A model generated the notes under the pieces. It saw only the letters and a program-made list of their open reading frames with translations. It was not told the DNA's origin and ran no database searches. A DNA stretch of 64,000 bases from Bacteroidota bacterium (GTDB taxonomy: Bacteria; Bacteroidota; Bacteroidia; NS11-12g; UBA955): contig JAURGZ010000001.1 of NCBI GenBank assembly GCA_030833525.1, forward strand, positions 29,977 to 93,976, read 5' to 3'. The number at the start of each line of letters is the position of its first letter. The stretch's first letter is position 1. The position numbers were made by a program, and so were the translations under genes. Below, one piece after another: positions 38,509-47,990 of the stretch.

Positions 38509-39530
38509 TGAAAAGATGGATAACCCTGGCCTGGGGTTTGTCTTTCCTCTGGGCTTGTCAGTCTTCGAAAGGACCCGACATTCGGATCCTGTCGGAGACT
38601 GATAGTACCTTGAGCCCTGAAATTCGCGCTCTTTGCAAAAAAATTGCCGACGATCCTACCGTCGCCGAATACTATTACCTGCGGGGCAATACCTTCTATT
38701 ACGAAGAAAATTACCGGGAAGCTTTGATCGATTTGCAGGCCAGTGTGAGCCTCAATCCAGAGCAACCCCTGTATCATTTTCGATTGGCCGAAACCTACCT
38801 GCAGAGCGATTCGGCCCAGTATCCGCAGGCTGCATTTCATTTGTCAGAAGCTTTGCGTTTGAAACCTGATTACGCTGAAGCCCAATACCAGCAAGCTCGA
38901 TTGTGGGTAGCGCGCCAAGAATACGATAAGGCCGCCGCTCCCATCAAAAACTTGAAAAACAACCCCGATTTTCGAGACAGAGCCTTTTTGTTAGAGGCAT
39001 TGTCTTTCCGCGAGCAAAAAGATACAGCCAAGTCAGAGGCAGTATTGGATGCACTGCTGCGTTTAAGTCCTCAGAATTACGATGCCAACATGCAAAAGGC
39101 CTTGATTCTGTTGAACCGACACGATCCCTTGTGCATGGAATGGCTCGACAAGTCGCTTTCTTTAGATGAATTGAGCGATGAAGCCCTGTATCACAAAGGA
39201 CTTTGGAATCAATGGAACGGTCAGTACGCCGACGCCATGGTTTTGTATGAAAATGCCAATCGCATCAATCCGGGTCATTTGTATGCGCGCTACAACCGCG
39301 CTGTCATTGAAAGTTTGTTCGAGAACTACCTCAAAAGCGAAGAGCATTGCAACCAGGTATTGGATATGGATGCCAATTTCTCGTTGGCTTTGGCTCTAAG
39401 AGGCTATTGCCGCGAAAAATTGGGCTATAAAAAAGCCGCTCAGTCTGATTACCAAGCGGCTTTGAAATTGGATCCATCGCTTTCCATTGCCCAAGAAGGC
39501 TTGGAAAATCTAGGAGAATCACTTCGTTAA
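38508..39530 (+). CDS. TPR-repeat lipoprotein
   Basis: MKRWITLAWGLSFLWAC lipoprotein signal; TPR repeats; ATG begins on the last base of the tRNA CCA. Confidence 0.88.
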   Translation: MKRWITLAWGLSFLWACQSSKGPDIRILSETDSTLSPEIRALCKKIADDPTVAEYYYLRGNTFYYEENYREALIDLQASVSLNPEQPLYHFRLAETYLQSDSAQYPQAAFHLSEALRLKPDYAEAQYQQARLWVARQEYDKAAAPIKNLKNNPDFRDRAFLLEALSFREQKDTAKSEAVLDALLRLSPQNYDANMQKALILLNRHDPLCMEWLDKSLSLDELSDEALYHKGLWNQWNGQYADAMVLYENANRINPGHLYARYNRAVIESLFENYLKSEEHCNQVLDMDANFSLALALRGYCREKLGYKKAAQSDYQAALKLDPSLSIAQEGLENLGESLR

Positions 39531-39968
39531 GGTCAGGGTTTCAAAGATGGTGTAGGTAACGCCATCGATGTTGAATAGATAGTCGCGGCTCATGGTTACT
39601 TTGTCTGCAGCTACTGTTTCGATCTCCCAGCTGAAATTCAAGAAGTTTACCGTTGTGCCTTTGGGGTCGGGCATGCTCCAAGTCAGGGTGTTATCTTTCT
39701 CCGAGTTGCAAACGCTGTTCACCGTCAATTTCACTTGAGAAGTGCTGATGAATTCATACACGTCATCCTTCAAGCAGGGCTCCACGATGTTTTGATTCAC
39801 GCCAGGAAAACTTTCTGTAGAATCGGTCCAAGAGGTCAAGTGCCATGGTTGCATCATCAATACTTCTTGGTTGGTTTTCCCTTTAATGTCGATACCGCTG
39901 GGGTCTTTCTCACAAGCAGCCAAGGCCATCAAAGCCAATACCGCTGCTCCAAACAATGTTTTTTTCAT
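39519..39968 (-). CDS. Lipocalin-like small lipoprotein, function unknown
   Basis: MKKTLFGAAVLALMALAAC lipobox; 149 aa beta-rich sequence; TATCTTTG box at 39976-39983, 7 nt before ATG. Confidence 0.75.
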   Translation of the reverse strand: MKKTLFGAAVLALMALAACEKDPSGIDIKGKTNQEVLMMQPWHLTSWTDSTESFPGVNQNIVEPCLKDDVYEFISTSQVKLTVNSVCNSEKDNTLTWSMPDPKGTTVNFLNFSWEIETVAADKVTMSRDYLFNIDGVTYTIFETLTLTK

Positions 39969-39992
39969 GGTAGGTCAAAGATAGAGATTTGC

Positions 39993-40721
39993 TCAAGCCT
40001 TTCGCAAGTCGTTGATGACTTCAGCCGCCATGCGCAGACCGAACAGGGCAGGCATGAAGGAAATCGTGCCGTAAAAAGACTTTTTGAAGTTGCTGCCATC
40101 GGTCAATTGAACGCTTTCACGGTTGATTTCTGAACCGTTGAAGACTACTTTGAATCCTTTGCGAATGCGGTGTTTGTTGAGCCGCTTTCGAATGGTACGC
40201 GCGAAGGGGCAATGATGCGATTTGGAGATATCAGAGACAAAAACGGCAGATGCATCGGTTTTTCCCCCTGCGCCCATAGAACTGATGAGCCGCTGCTTCT
40301 TTTCCATGCAGGTCTTGATCAAATACAATTTGGGGCTAATGGAATCGATGCAATCCATGACGTAGTCAAACGATTGAGATTCAATCAAGGCGATGGTATC
40401 ATCGGGGCGCTGAAAATGGTCGATGACATGGAGTTTCAACTGCGGATTGATATCCAGCAATCGCTCGGCCATGACCTCGGCTTTTTTGCGCCCTACGGTA
40501 CTCGTTAAGGCCGGTAATTGACGGTTTTTATTGCTTTTATCTACGATGTCACCGTCGATGACTGTCATTTGACCAACCCCAGCCCGGGCGATGAATTCAG
40601 CAGCAAAACTGCCTACCCCTCCAAGACCCACGATCAGCACATGGGCGGCATTCAGGCGAAGCAACTGTTCATTTCCAATGAGCAATTCGGTTCGTTCGAG
40701 CCAATCTAAATCTACCTGCAT
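39993..40721 (-). CDS. tcdA: ThiF/E1-like tRNA threonylcarbamoyladenosine dehydratase
   Basis: RTELLIGNEQLLRLNAAHVLIVGLGGVGSFAAEFIARAGVG, DGDIVDKSNKNRQ. Confidence 0.9.
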   Translation of the reverse strand: MQVDLDWLERTELLIGNEQLLRLNAAHVLIVGLGGVGSFAAEFIARAGVGQMTVIDGDIVDKSNKNRQLPALTSTVGRKKAEVMAERLLDINPQLKLHVIDHFQRPDDTIALIESQSFDYVMDCIDSISPKLYLIKTCMEKKQRLISSMGAGGKTDASAVFVSDISKSHHCPFARTIRKRLNKHRIRKGFKVVFNGSEINRESVQLTDGSNFKKSFYGTISFMPALFGLRMAAEVINDLRKA

Positions 40722-40731
40722 ATGACAATGG

Positions 40732-40757
40732 CAAAGATAAGGCTTGCCTTATCTTTG
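40732..40757. promoter_or_regulatory. Perfect 26-bp palindrome containing two opposed -7 boxes (tcdA / subtilase divergent promoter)
   Basis: CAAAGATAAGGC-TT-GCCTTATCTTTG; TATCTTTG on both strands at the outer edges. Confidence 0.75.
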
Positions 40758-40761
40758 GTGC

Positions 40762-43020
40762 ATGTTCAAAAATGGGATAGGCCTACTGGTTTTTCTACTC
40801 AGCAGCGTTCGCGTGCTGGCTCAGAACCCTGTTCGAGAATATTCGACATTCTCACCCTCAACCGCCGTCTTGTTGGATTCAACGTTGGCGCCATCGATGC
40901 AAATATTGGTTGACGGTAACCTGTTAGCCTTGGCTTGGGTTACCGAAGATTTCCAAGCGCCCGGTGGGGTTGAAATTCGCTCCGAGTTCAATTGGGAAAT
41001 CGGGCGGGGTGTTTCCTTGAGCATTCGCCCCGAATCTTTGGCTGATTTGGTGAGAGATCCCGGCCTAAAGTACCTGGATGTCGGCTCTCGCATCAACAGC
41101 CCTCGGCCCCTGAACGATACATCTCGCATTCTTTCAGATGTAGACCGTGCCCATGCCGGTGCCCAAAACGGGTTGCCATCCAATTATACGGGCAAGGGTG
41201 TTTTGGTGGGTATAGTCGATATCGGCTTTCAAACCGATCACCCCACGTTTTACAATGCAGATGGAACCCAATACCGTGTTTGCCGTTTTTGGAATCAATC
41301 GGTAGCGGGAACACCGCCGCAAGGATACTTTTATGGGGCTGAGTTCAAAGACAGCGCAGCCATTGTGAAAAACATAGACCCTTGGCATTCCCATGGCACG
41401 CACGTTGCGGGCATCGCGGCGGGCTCGGGATTCAAGTCGCCTAACAACCGATACCGAGGAATGGCTCCTGAAGCCGACTTGGCTTTTGTCAACATTGCCT
41501 ATAAAAACGATAGCTTAGACGGAAGTGCACTGGGCGACTATATTGTTGCCAATCCGGCTATCATCGATGCGTATCAATACCTATTCAAGCTCGGGGAATC
41601 GCGCAATCAACCGGTTGTAACCAACTTGAGTTGGGGCATGCATACAGGGCCTCACGATGGAACGTCCCTCTTTGATTTGAGTGTCAATAGCCTGTCCAAC
41701 CAAGGTCATGTCATGGTTGGGGCAGCCGGAAATGACGCCAACAATGCCATGCACATCGGCTGGGAGGGGAATAATGCCTTAGATACATTTTACTCCATCG
41801 CTATTGATCGATCAAGAAACTATTACAAGCATGAGAGCGTCTACGTAGATATCTGGGGTCCCCGCAAAGTGCCCTCGCTATCGGTCCAAGTTTCCCTGGT
41901 CGATACGTTCGGGAATGTGCTGTTGAGCAGCGATTGGAACCAGGTTGGAGATTGTTTGAATTGCGGCTTGAGTTCAGAAGTTCTGGTCTCAGGCACTGAC
42001 ACACTTTGGCTCAGGTGGATGGAACAATACCCCAGCACGACACAAAAGCCCAACATTTGGTTGATGGCTGAGAGCAACGATGCCCAACGCCAGTACATTC
42101 GAATTGGGTGTGTAGGTCAAACTGTGCATGCCTGGAACAGCGGCCAAACTTATCGCTGGACCTCAGGCGGGTTCATCGATGGTCATAAGGGCAGTGCTTT
42201 TGGGAGCCAGTATGTAAAAGGAACTCGCTCTTTTTCAGTGGGTGAAAATGGAGGTTCAGGGCTTCAAACCCTCAGCGTAGGAGCTTATACCGCTCGAAAG
42301 GAATGGATTTCGGCTTACAACGGTTACAAAGCTCAAAATTGGCTCAACGTGGGAGAAATCGCCAGTTTTTCTTCCAACGGTCCCATGCCGCTTTCAGCCT
42401 TGAGTCCAAGCTCCGTTCACCGCATGAAGCCCGACATTTCGGCTCCTGGTCAAAATATCGCTTCGGCCTTGCACCGCATGCAGGTTCCGGCTTGGTTGAA
42501 AGATAACATTGTGTCGGTCGACAGTTGGAACGGTCAACCCGTTTACTACGTATTGTTTTCTGGAACATCCATGGCGGCGCCACACGCAGCTGGGGTAGTG
42601 GCTCTGTATTTACAGGCGAATCCCAAATTGAGAGCCGATGATATTCGCATGATTTGGCGTACGACCGCTCTTCGCGATTCATACACAGGTGCCGATTCAA
42701 ACTCGGTGTACGGCTTGGGTAAGATTCAGGCATTCGACGGAATTCAAGCAGCCACCAAACTCATGGCATGGGAGCAGGTGCATGCCAGCACGCGTTATTC
42801 AGCGTTTGTCGATGCTCAAGGGCAGCTGCACATACCCAGTATACGAGGCCTATCAGATGTGCGAATATTCAATTTGAACGGCCAGGAATTGTTGCGGGTA
42901 CCCCATTGGAGTCCCCAGCAAACCCTTTCCATGGAGTCATGGCCAGAAGGATTGTACCCGGTGCAATGTTTGGATGAAAGCGGTATACACCGCTTTTGGG
43001 TACTCAACTACAAGCTATAA
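40762..43020 (+). CDS. Subtilisin-like (S8) serine protease with T9SS-type C-terminal domain
   Basis: VGIVDIGFQTDHPTF (Asp), HSHGTHVAGIAAG (His), FSGTSMAAPHAAGVVAL (Ser); CTD-like DVRIFNLNGQELLRV...GLYPV tail. Start set to ATG 40762. Confidence 0.92.
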   Translation: MFKNGIGLLVFLLSSVRVLAQNPVREYSTFSPSTAVLLDSTLAPSMQILVDGNLLALAWVTEDFQAPGGVEIRSEFNWEIGRGVSLSIRPESLADLVRDPGLKYLDVGSRINSPRPLNDTSRILSDVDRAHAGAQNGLPSNYTGKGVLVGIVDIGFQTDHPTFYNADGTQYRVCRFWNQSVAGTPPQGYFYGAEFKDSAAIVKNIDPWHSHGTHVAGIAAGSGFKSPNNRYRGMAPEADLAFVNIAYKNDSLDGSALGDYIVANPAIIDAYQYLFKLGESRNQPVVTNLSWGMHTGPHDGTSLFDLSVNSLSNQGHVMVGAAGNDANNAMHIGWEGNNALDTFYSIAIDRSRNYYKHESVYVDIWGPRKVPSLSVQVSLVDTFGNVLLSSDWNQVGDCLNCGLSSEVLVSGTDTLWLRWMEQYPSTTQKPNIWLMAESNDAQRQYIRIGCVGQTVHAWNSGQTYRWTSGGFIDGHKGSAFGSQYVKGTRSFSVGENGGSGLQTLSVGAYTARKEWISAYNGYKAQNWLNVGEIASFSSNGPMPLSALSPSSVHRMKPDISAPGQNIASALHRMQVPAWLKDNIVSVDSWNGQPVYYVLFSGTSMAAPHAAGVVALYLQANPKLRADDIRMIWRTTALRDSYTGADSNSVYGLGKIQAFDGIQAATKLMAWEQVHASTRYSAFVDAQGQLHIPSIRGLSDVRIFNLNGQELLRVPHWSPQQTLSMESWPEGLYPVQCLDESGIHRFWVLNYKL

Positions 43021-43077
43021 TGGGGTTGCATACTGGGCAAACCGTCGGATCTTGATGCGAACCGATTTTTATGCTGC

Positions 43078-44025
43078 CTAGCGAAGCGAGGCTTTGAATT
43101 CCAAGTAGGACTGAATGTGTCTTTCCTTTTTGGTGGGGTATATGTCATCTATGGTAACCATGACCCCTGTTTCTTCCACGTACCCAAAATGGTCGTTCAA
43201 TGCCGTTCCAAAGGTTTTCATGCTCGGGCTCAGGTTCATGTAACTGCTGAACAAAGGAGGCACATTCTCACCCAATGCTCTCACCCGGCTATTCAATAAT
43301 TTGAACCCTTCTTTGTAGTCCAATTGCTTCAATTCGCTGAGAAAATCTTGGCAATCATAGGTGGCCAATAGGGGATCATATGGCCGAACTAGGGAATCGC
43401 GATCGGGGAAATAATGATGCATGAAAGAGAGAATCAAATCGCGCGCTTCTGTTTGATAATCGCTGTACATGGTGATTTTCCCGAAGAAATAACGAATGTC
43501 AGGGTTGTCTACCACCAAGGCTCCCAAGCCGTCCCACAAATTGTCTAAGGAGAACAACCCCTGTTTGTTTTCGGCAGAAGGTTGAAACATGGGTTGGACA
43601 AAAGAACGACCCAGTTCGATGGTAGAGGGGAAATACTCGTTTTTCAGTTTTTCGCTGAATTCCAGAATCTCTGTGGTTGACAGGTGAAAGTTGCCCTCTG
43701 CATCTTGGTTATCGATGCAGCGAACAAAGCGGTATGCCCCCACAATTTCTTCTTTTTCAGGGTTCCATACCGCAATTTGCTGGTAGGCATAGGGGCCTTG
43801 ATCGAATTCGTCCAAGTCGCATGATTTGCCTGTACCGCCGCCGGCAGCTCGAAAGCTTAGCTCGCGCAGACGTCCAATTTCCAAGAGCAAATTGGGTTTT
43901 TCATTTCCATTGAAGATGTAGATTTCATTGTTCAAGTTGTTCGTGGGACGAACAAAGATCTCAGGCGTCAACTCGCTTTTGAGCAGCTGCCGATCAATGG
44001 GTTCAATGATTTCCGAAAACTCCAT
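43078..44025 (-). CDS. GNAT-type N-acyltransferase, GlsB/OlsB-like (amino-acid lipid synthesis)
   Basis: LLLEIGRLRELSFRAAGGGTGKSCDLDEFD...IVGAYRFV; adjacent GlsA-like acyltransferase. Confidence 0.78.
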   Translation of the reverse strand: MEFSEIIEPIDRQLLKSELTPEIFVRPTNNLNNEIYIFNGNEKPNLLLEIGRLRELSFRAAGGGTGKSCDLDEFDQGPYAYQQIAVWNPEKEEIVGAYRFVRCIDNQDAEGNFHLSTTEILEFSEKLKNEYFPSTIELGRSFVQPMFQPSAENKQGLFSLDNLWDGLGALVVDNPDIRYFFGKITMYSDYQTEARDLILSFMHHYFPDRDSLVRPYDPLLATYDCQDFLSELKQLDYKEGFKLLNSRVRALGENVPPLFSSYMNLSPSMKTFGTALNDHFGYVEETGVMVTIDDIYPTKKERHIQSYLEFKASLR

Positions 44026-44029
44026 TGTC

Positions 44030-44037
44030 CAAATCTA
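44030..44037 (-). promoter_or_regulatory. Predicted -7 box TAGATTTG of the glsB-like gene
   Basis: Exact TAnnTTTG match 4 nt before ATG 44025. Confidence 0.5.
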
Positions 44038-44062
44038 CGAAAAGCTCCAGTTAGATGAAGGC

Positions 44063-44887
44063 TTACGGAAAGGGTGGCTGTGCACCGTCTTGCAAGGTGT
44101 ACACATAATCGCGCACTTGGGCGGCCCATTCCAGCGTGTTTTTCTCTGAATGAAATTGAGTATAAGCGATGGGAGCCCCAAATTGAACTCGAATGGTTTT
44201 CCCCGCTTGCTTGGTCATTTCATCGGGCAAGGTAAACATCTCCAAATTGGCTTTTATACCGAAACGCTTGCGCCATCGAGCTATGCGATAAAAGCGCGGT
44301 GAATTGAATCCATGAATGTAACAGGGTATGACCGATTGCTGGTATTGTTGGGCTTTGCTGATAAAGGCCTTGGTCCATGCTTGGTCCTCTATGCGGTCAC
44401 CCATGGGTCTTGAAACCATGCCTGATGGGAATAAGGCCAAAATGCCTGGGCTTTGGTATTCTTGATCGAGCATTTTCAAATGAGCTCGAGCGCTACTGCC
44501 AAATTTATTCACCCCAATGAAGTGTTTTTCCATAGGTTTTACCGCCATCAATAGGTCATTTACGATGATTTTACAATCGGGTCTTTTTTGTCCTATGGCG
44601 GCTACCAATGCCAGCCCGTCCAATCCTCCCAATGGGTGGTTGGCCGCCACAATGGCTGGGCCTGACTCGGGTAGATTTTCAAAGCCCCGTACTTCCAACT
44701 TGGCATTCAAGTAATCCAATGAGAATTGGGCAAACTCCAAACCAGTCATGGATTTGCCATGTTCCAAAATTTCATTCAACTCCCTTTGGTGAATGAAGCG
44801 CTCTAGCCAGGCCCATGCGAAGCCCGGAATCCAACGGGCTAGGGAAGGATTCTTGCTCGAAAAAGCCAATCGCACATCAACTCGCAT
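44063..44887 (-). CDS. PlsC-like 1-acyltransferase, GlsA-like
   Basis: AIVAANHPLGGLDGLALV, LALFPSGMVSR; tandem with GNAT gene. Confidence 0.8.
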   Translation of the reverse strand: MRVDVRLAFSSKNPSLARWIPGFAWAWLERFIHQRELNEILEHGKSMTGLEFAQFSLDYLNAKLEVRGFENLPESGPAIVAANHPLGGLDGLALVAAIGQKRPDCKIIVNDLLMAVKPMEKHFIGVNKFGSSARAHLKMLDQEYQSPGILALFPSGMVSRPMGDRIEDQAWTKAFISKAQQYQQSVIPCYIHGFNSPRFYRIARWRKRFGIKANLEMFTLPDEMTKQAGKTIRVQFGAPIAYTQFHSEKNTLEWAAQVRDYVYTLQDGAQPPFP

Positions 44888-44892
44888 ATCCC

Positions 44893-46293
44893 TTAGGCCA
44901 ATATGGCGTCACGGGTTGCATCCAATATGCGAAAACACTCTTCGCTATTAGATGCTTCGCTGTAAACCCTCAAAACAGGTTCGGTTCCACTGGGTCGAAT
45001 CATGACCCAAGAACCGGTATTCAAGCGAAACTTGTATCCGTCGGTGTCTTCAATGCTGCTTACCGTGTAGGATCCAAAAGAATGATACGACCCGTTTTGA
45101 CAGTGGCCCACAATGCGGTCTTTTTGTGCGGGATCCAAGTGCAGGTCGTAACGTTCAACAGCGAAAGAACCGATTTTATCGTATATATCCAATATTAATT
45201 CCTTGACAGTTTTGCCGGTTTTGGCACAGTATTCCATGATCACCAATCCCATCCATACACCATCTCGCTCGGGAATATGCCCCTTGATGGCAATGCCGCC
45301 GCTTTCTTCAGCTCCAATCAATACATCGTCTTGAACCATGTGTTCGCATATGTACTTGAATCCAATTTTGGTGGTGATGGTTTCCAAACCCAAATGGTCG
45401 GCCAATGCCTGAACTTTATCGCTGACTGAAAAACTCTTGACCACCTTCCCCGTATAACCCTTGAATGTGCTCAAGTATTCCATGAGCAAGAGAATCAAAT
45501 GGTGTGAATCCACGAACTGTCCATCCTGGTCAAAGAACCCAATGCGGTCTGCATCTCCATCAGTGGCCAAACCACAGGTGAGTTGCGGTGTTTGGGCAAT
45601 GATTTCGCTGAGTTCAGGTAGGTTTTTGGCAATGGGTTCAGGTGCGCGGCCCAAGAAACTGGGGTTGTATTCGGCATGCAAAAAAGTGGCAGCTGGCAGC
45701 AGCGTTTTTACCGCGTTTTGGCCAGCCCCAAACATGGCGTCGTATGCGAGTTGATGGGCATTTTGCTGAAGCAGGTTCATGTCAAATTGCTTCGCGCAAT
45801 GATCCAAGTAGATTTTTTCAAAATCCACATAGGCAATCATTTGACTTTCTATAAATTGAGAAATAGTTCCTGTGGCCGTCACCTCAGAATCGGGAATCCA
45901 TGATTCAATTTTATCTATTTCAGCCGGTGAGGCGGGGCCTCCGTAATGGGCTTTGATTTTGAATCCGTTGTAAGCCGGTGGGTTATGGCTCGCGGTAAGA
46001 ATGATACCGGCACCAGCCCCCAGTTGATGGGCGGCGAGGGAAATCATGGGAGTGCTGACAAAGCTGGGAGATAGGCTCACCCGAATGCCTTCAGAAGCCA
46101 TGATGCAGGCAGTCTCTTCGGCGAATAATTGCCCAGCGAAACGACAATCGTAACCCACCACAACATGAAGAGGTAAGGATTCATTTTTTAGCCATTTGGC
46201 TGTTGCCCAGGCTACCCGTTTTACGTTTTGAACGGTAAAAGTATCTGCGATGATGGCTCTCCAGCCATCGGTTCCAAATTTGATCGTATCCAT
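44893..46293 (-). CDS. Phosphoglucomutase/phosphomannomutase family protein
   Basis: IKFGTDGWRAIIADTFT, ILTASHNPPAYNGFKIK, GLATDGDADRIGFFD. Confidence 0.92.
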   Translation of the reverse strand: MDTIKFGTDGWRAIIADTFTVQNVKRVAWATAKWLKNESLPLHVVVGYDCRFAGQLFAEETACIMASEGIRVSLSPSFVSTPMISLAAHQLGAGAGIILTASHNPPAYNGFKIKAHYGGPASPAEIDKIESWIPDSEVTATGTISQFIESQMIAYVDFEKIYLDHCAKQFDMNLLQQNAHQLAYDAMFGAGQNAVKTLLPAATFLHAEYNPSFLGRAPEPIAKNLPELSEIIAQTPQLTCGLATDGDADRIGFFDQDGQFVDSHHLILLLMEYLSTFKGYTGKVVKSFSVSDKVQALADHLGLETITTKIGFKYICEHMVQDDVLIGAEESGGIAIKGHIPERDGVWMGLVIMEYCAKTGKTVKELILDIYDKIGSFAVERYDLHLDPAQKDRIVGHCQNGSYHSFGSYTVSSIEDTDGYKFRLNTGSWVMIRPSGTEPVLRVYSEASNSEECFRILDATRDAILA

Positions 46294-46295
46294 GC

Positions 46296-47519
46296 TTATC
46301 CGTTAAATGCGTTTTCTCCAGTTATTTCCATGCCCAAAATGAGCAAGTGTATGTCATGTGTGCCTTCATAGGTGATGACCGATTCAAGATTCATCATGTG
46401 CCTCATGATGGGAAACTCACCCGTAATGCCCATTCCGCCAAGCATTTGACGTGCTTCTCTCGCCACTTGCAGGGCGATTTCCACGTTGTTGCGTTTGGCC
46501 ATGGATATTTGAGCGGGGCTAGCCAATCCCTTGTCCATGAGTTGACCCAAACGCCATACCAGCAGTTGAGCTTTGGTGATTTCTGTCAGCATCTCGCTGA
46601 GCTTCTTTTGCTGCAATTGGAATGCACCAATGGGTTTTCCAAATTGTTGGCGCTCAGCGGCGTAACGTTTGGCCGTGTCATAGCAATCCATAGCGGCACC
46701 CAAGGCGCCCCAAGCGATTCCAAATCGTGCCGAGTTCAAACAGGTGAGAGGACCTTTCAAGCCCGAAACACCCGGCAACAGGTTCTCCTTGGGAACTTTG
46801 ACGTTTTGAAAAACGAGTTCCCCTGTAGCGCTAGCCCGCAACGACCATTTGTTGTGCGTCTCAGGAGTGCTGAATCCTTCCATGCCCCGTTCGACGATGA
46901 GGCCATGCACTACACCGGCTTCGTTTTTGGCCCATACGACAGCCACATCAGCAAAGGGAGCATTGCTGATCCACATTTTGGCACCATTGAGCAAGTAATG
47001 ATCGCCTTGATCGCTGAAATGGGTGGTCATTCCCGCTGGATTTGAACCATGATCGGGTTCGGTAAGTCCAAAGCAACCCAGCCATTCGCCGCTGGCCAAT
47101 TTGGGTAGGTATTTGCGGCGCTGTTCTTCGCTTCCGAATTTGAAGATGGGATACATAACCAGCGACCCTTGAACCGAGGCCGTACTGCGAACACCGCTGT
47201 CGCAGCGTTCGAGTTCTTGCATGATGATGCCGTAGGTGGTGTAATCCATGCCTCCACAGCCATATTCGGCCGGTAACTGTGGCCCAAAGGCTCCAATGTG
47301 GCCTAGCTCTTTGACAATGTGTCTGGGAAATTGGCTTTCTTGAGCAAAATGTTCGATGATGGGACTTAAGTCTTTTTTGACCCAATCCCGAACCGATTGC
47401 CGAATTAGCTTTTGTTCTTCGCTCAACAAATCGTCGATGGCGTAAAAGTCAGGTGCTTGGTACCGGTCTTTGCCTCGACCAGCCTCATACAATGCTTCCA
47501 AAGAATGTTGCTCACTCAT
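46296..47519 (-). CDS. Acyl-CoA dehydrogenase (glutaryl-CoA dehydrogenase-like)
   Basis: CFGLTEPDHGSNPAGM, ...VITYEGTHDIHLLILGMEITG. Confidence 0.9.
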   Translation of the reverse strand: MSEQHSLEALYEAGRGKDRYQAPDFYAIDDLLSEEQKLIRQSVRDWVKKDLSPIIEHFAQESQFPRHIVKELGHIGAFGPQLPAEYGCGGMDYTTYGIIMQELERCDSGVRSTASVQGSLVMYPIFKFGSEEQRRKYLPKLASGEWLGCFGLTEPDHGSNPAGMTTHFSDQGDHYLLNGAKMWISNAPFADVAVVWAKNEAGVVHGLIVERGMEGFSTPETHNKWSLRASATGELVFQNVKVPKENLLPGVSGLKGPLTCLNSARFGIAWGALGAAMDCYDTAKRYAAERQQFGKPIGAFQLQQKKLSEMLTEITKAQLLVWRLGQLMDKGLASPAQISMAKRNNVEIALQVAREARQMLGGMGITGEFPIMRHMMNLESVITYEGTHDIHLLILGMEITGENAFNG

Positions 47520-47528
47520 GGTTATTTA

Positions 47529-47554
47529 CAAATGTAAGGACCTGCTTATTTTTG
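47529..47554. promoter_or_regulatory. Divergent back-to-back -7 boxes (acyl-CoA dehydrogenase / folB)
   Basis: TACATTTG on minus (47529-47536) and TATTTTTG on plus (47547-47554) separated by 10 nt. Confidence 0.6.
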
Positions 47555-47576
47555 CCTACGGCTACTTATCCATCGA

Positions 47577-47942
47577 TTGTTAATTCAAGTAAACATATCC
47601 AAATTGAGGGTGACAGCGCCCATCGGGGTGCATGCATTGGAGCGCAAAGCCAAATGTGTGCTCGAAATATCGGTTCAATTGAGCTGGGAGACATCCACGC
47701 CCATTCGGGAAGACTTGTCTCAAAGTGTCGATTATGCCGATGTGGTTTCCTTGATTCGCTCGGTCCTACATCAGGAATTTGCCCTGTTGGAATCGCTTGG
47801 GGAAACCATCTTAGATAACATTGCGGCCCGTTTTCCATTGGTGGAGGAGGCTCAAATCACCTTGGTGAAACCACACATTCTAATTTCGGGTGCCCAATTG
47901 GAGTCGAGCTCGGTTTGCTTAACGCGAAATTTTCGTCATTAA
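47577..47942 (+). CDS. folB: Dihydroneopterin aldolase
   Basis: SKLRVTAPIGVHALERKAKCVLEISVQL...SVDYADVVSLIRS..FALLESLGETILDNI; apparent TTG start. Confidence 0.85.
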   Translation: MLIQVNISKLRVTAPIGVHALERKAKCVLEISVQLSWETSTPIREDLSQSVDYADVVSLIRSVLHQEFALLESLGETILDNIAARFPLVEEAQITLVKPHILISGAQLESSSVCLTRNFRH

Positions 47943-47977
47943 ACGGATATAAACAGAAGCATTTAGGCCTTGGGCAG

Positions 47978-47985
47978 TACTTTTG
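47978..47985 (+). promoter_or_regulatory. Predicted -7 box TACTTTTG of the TonB receptor gene
   Basis: Exact TAnnTTTG match 5 nt before ATG 47991. Confidence 0.5.
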
Positions 47986-47990
47986 TATCA

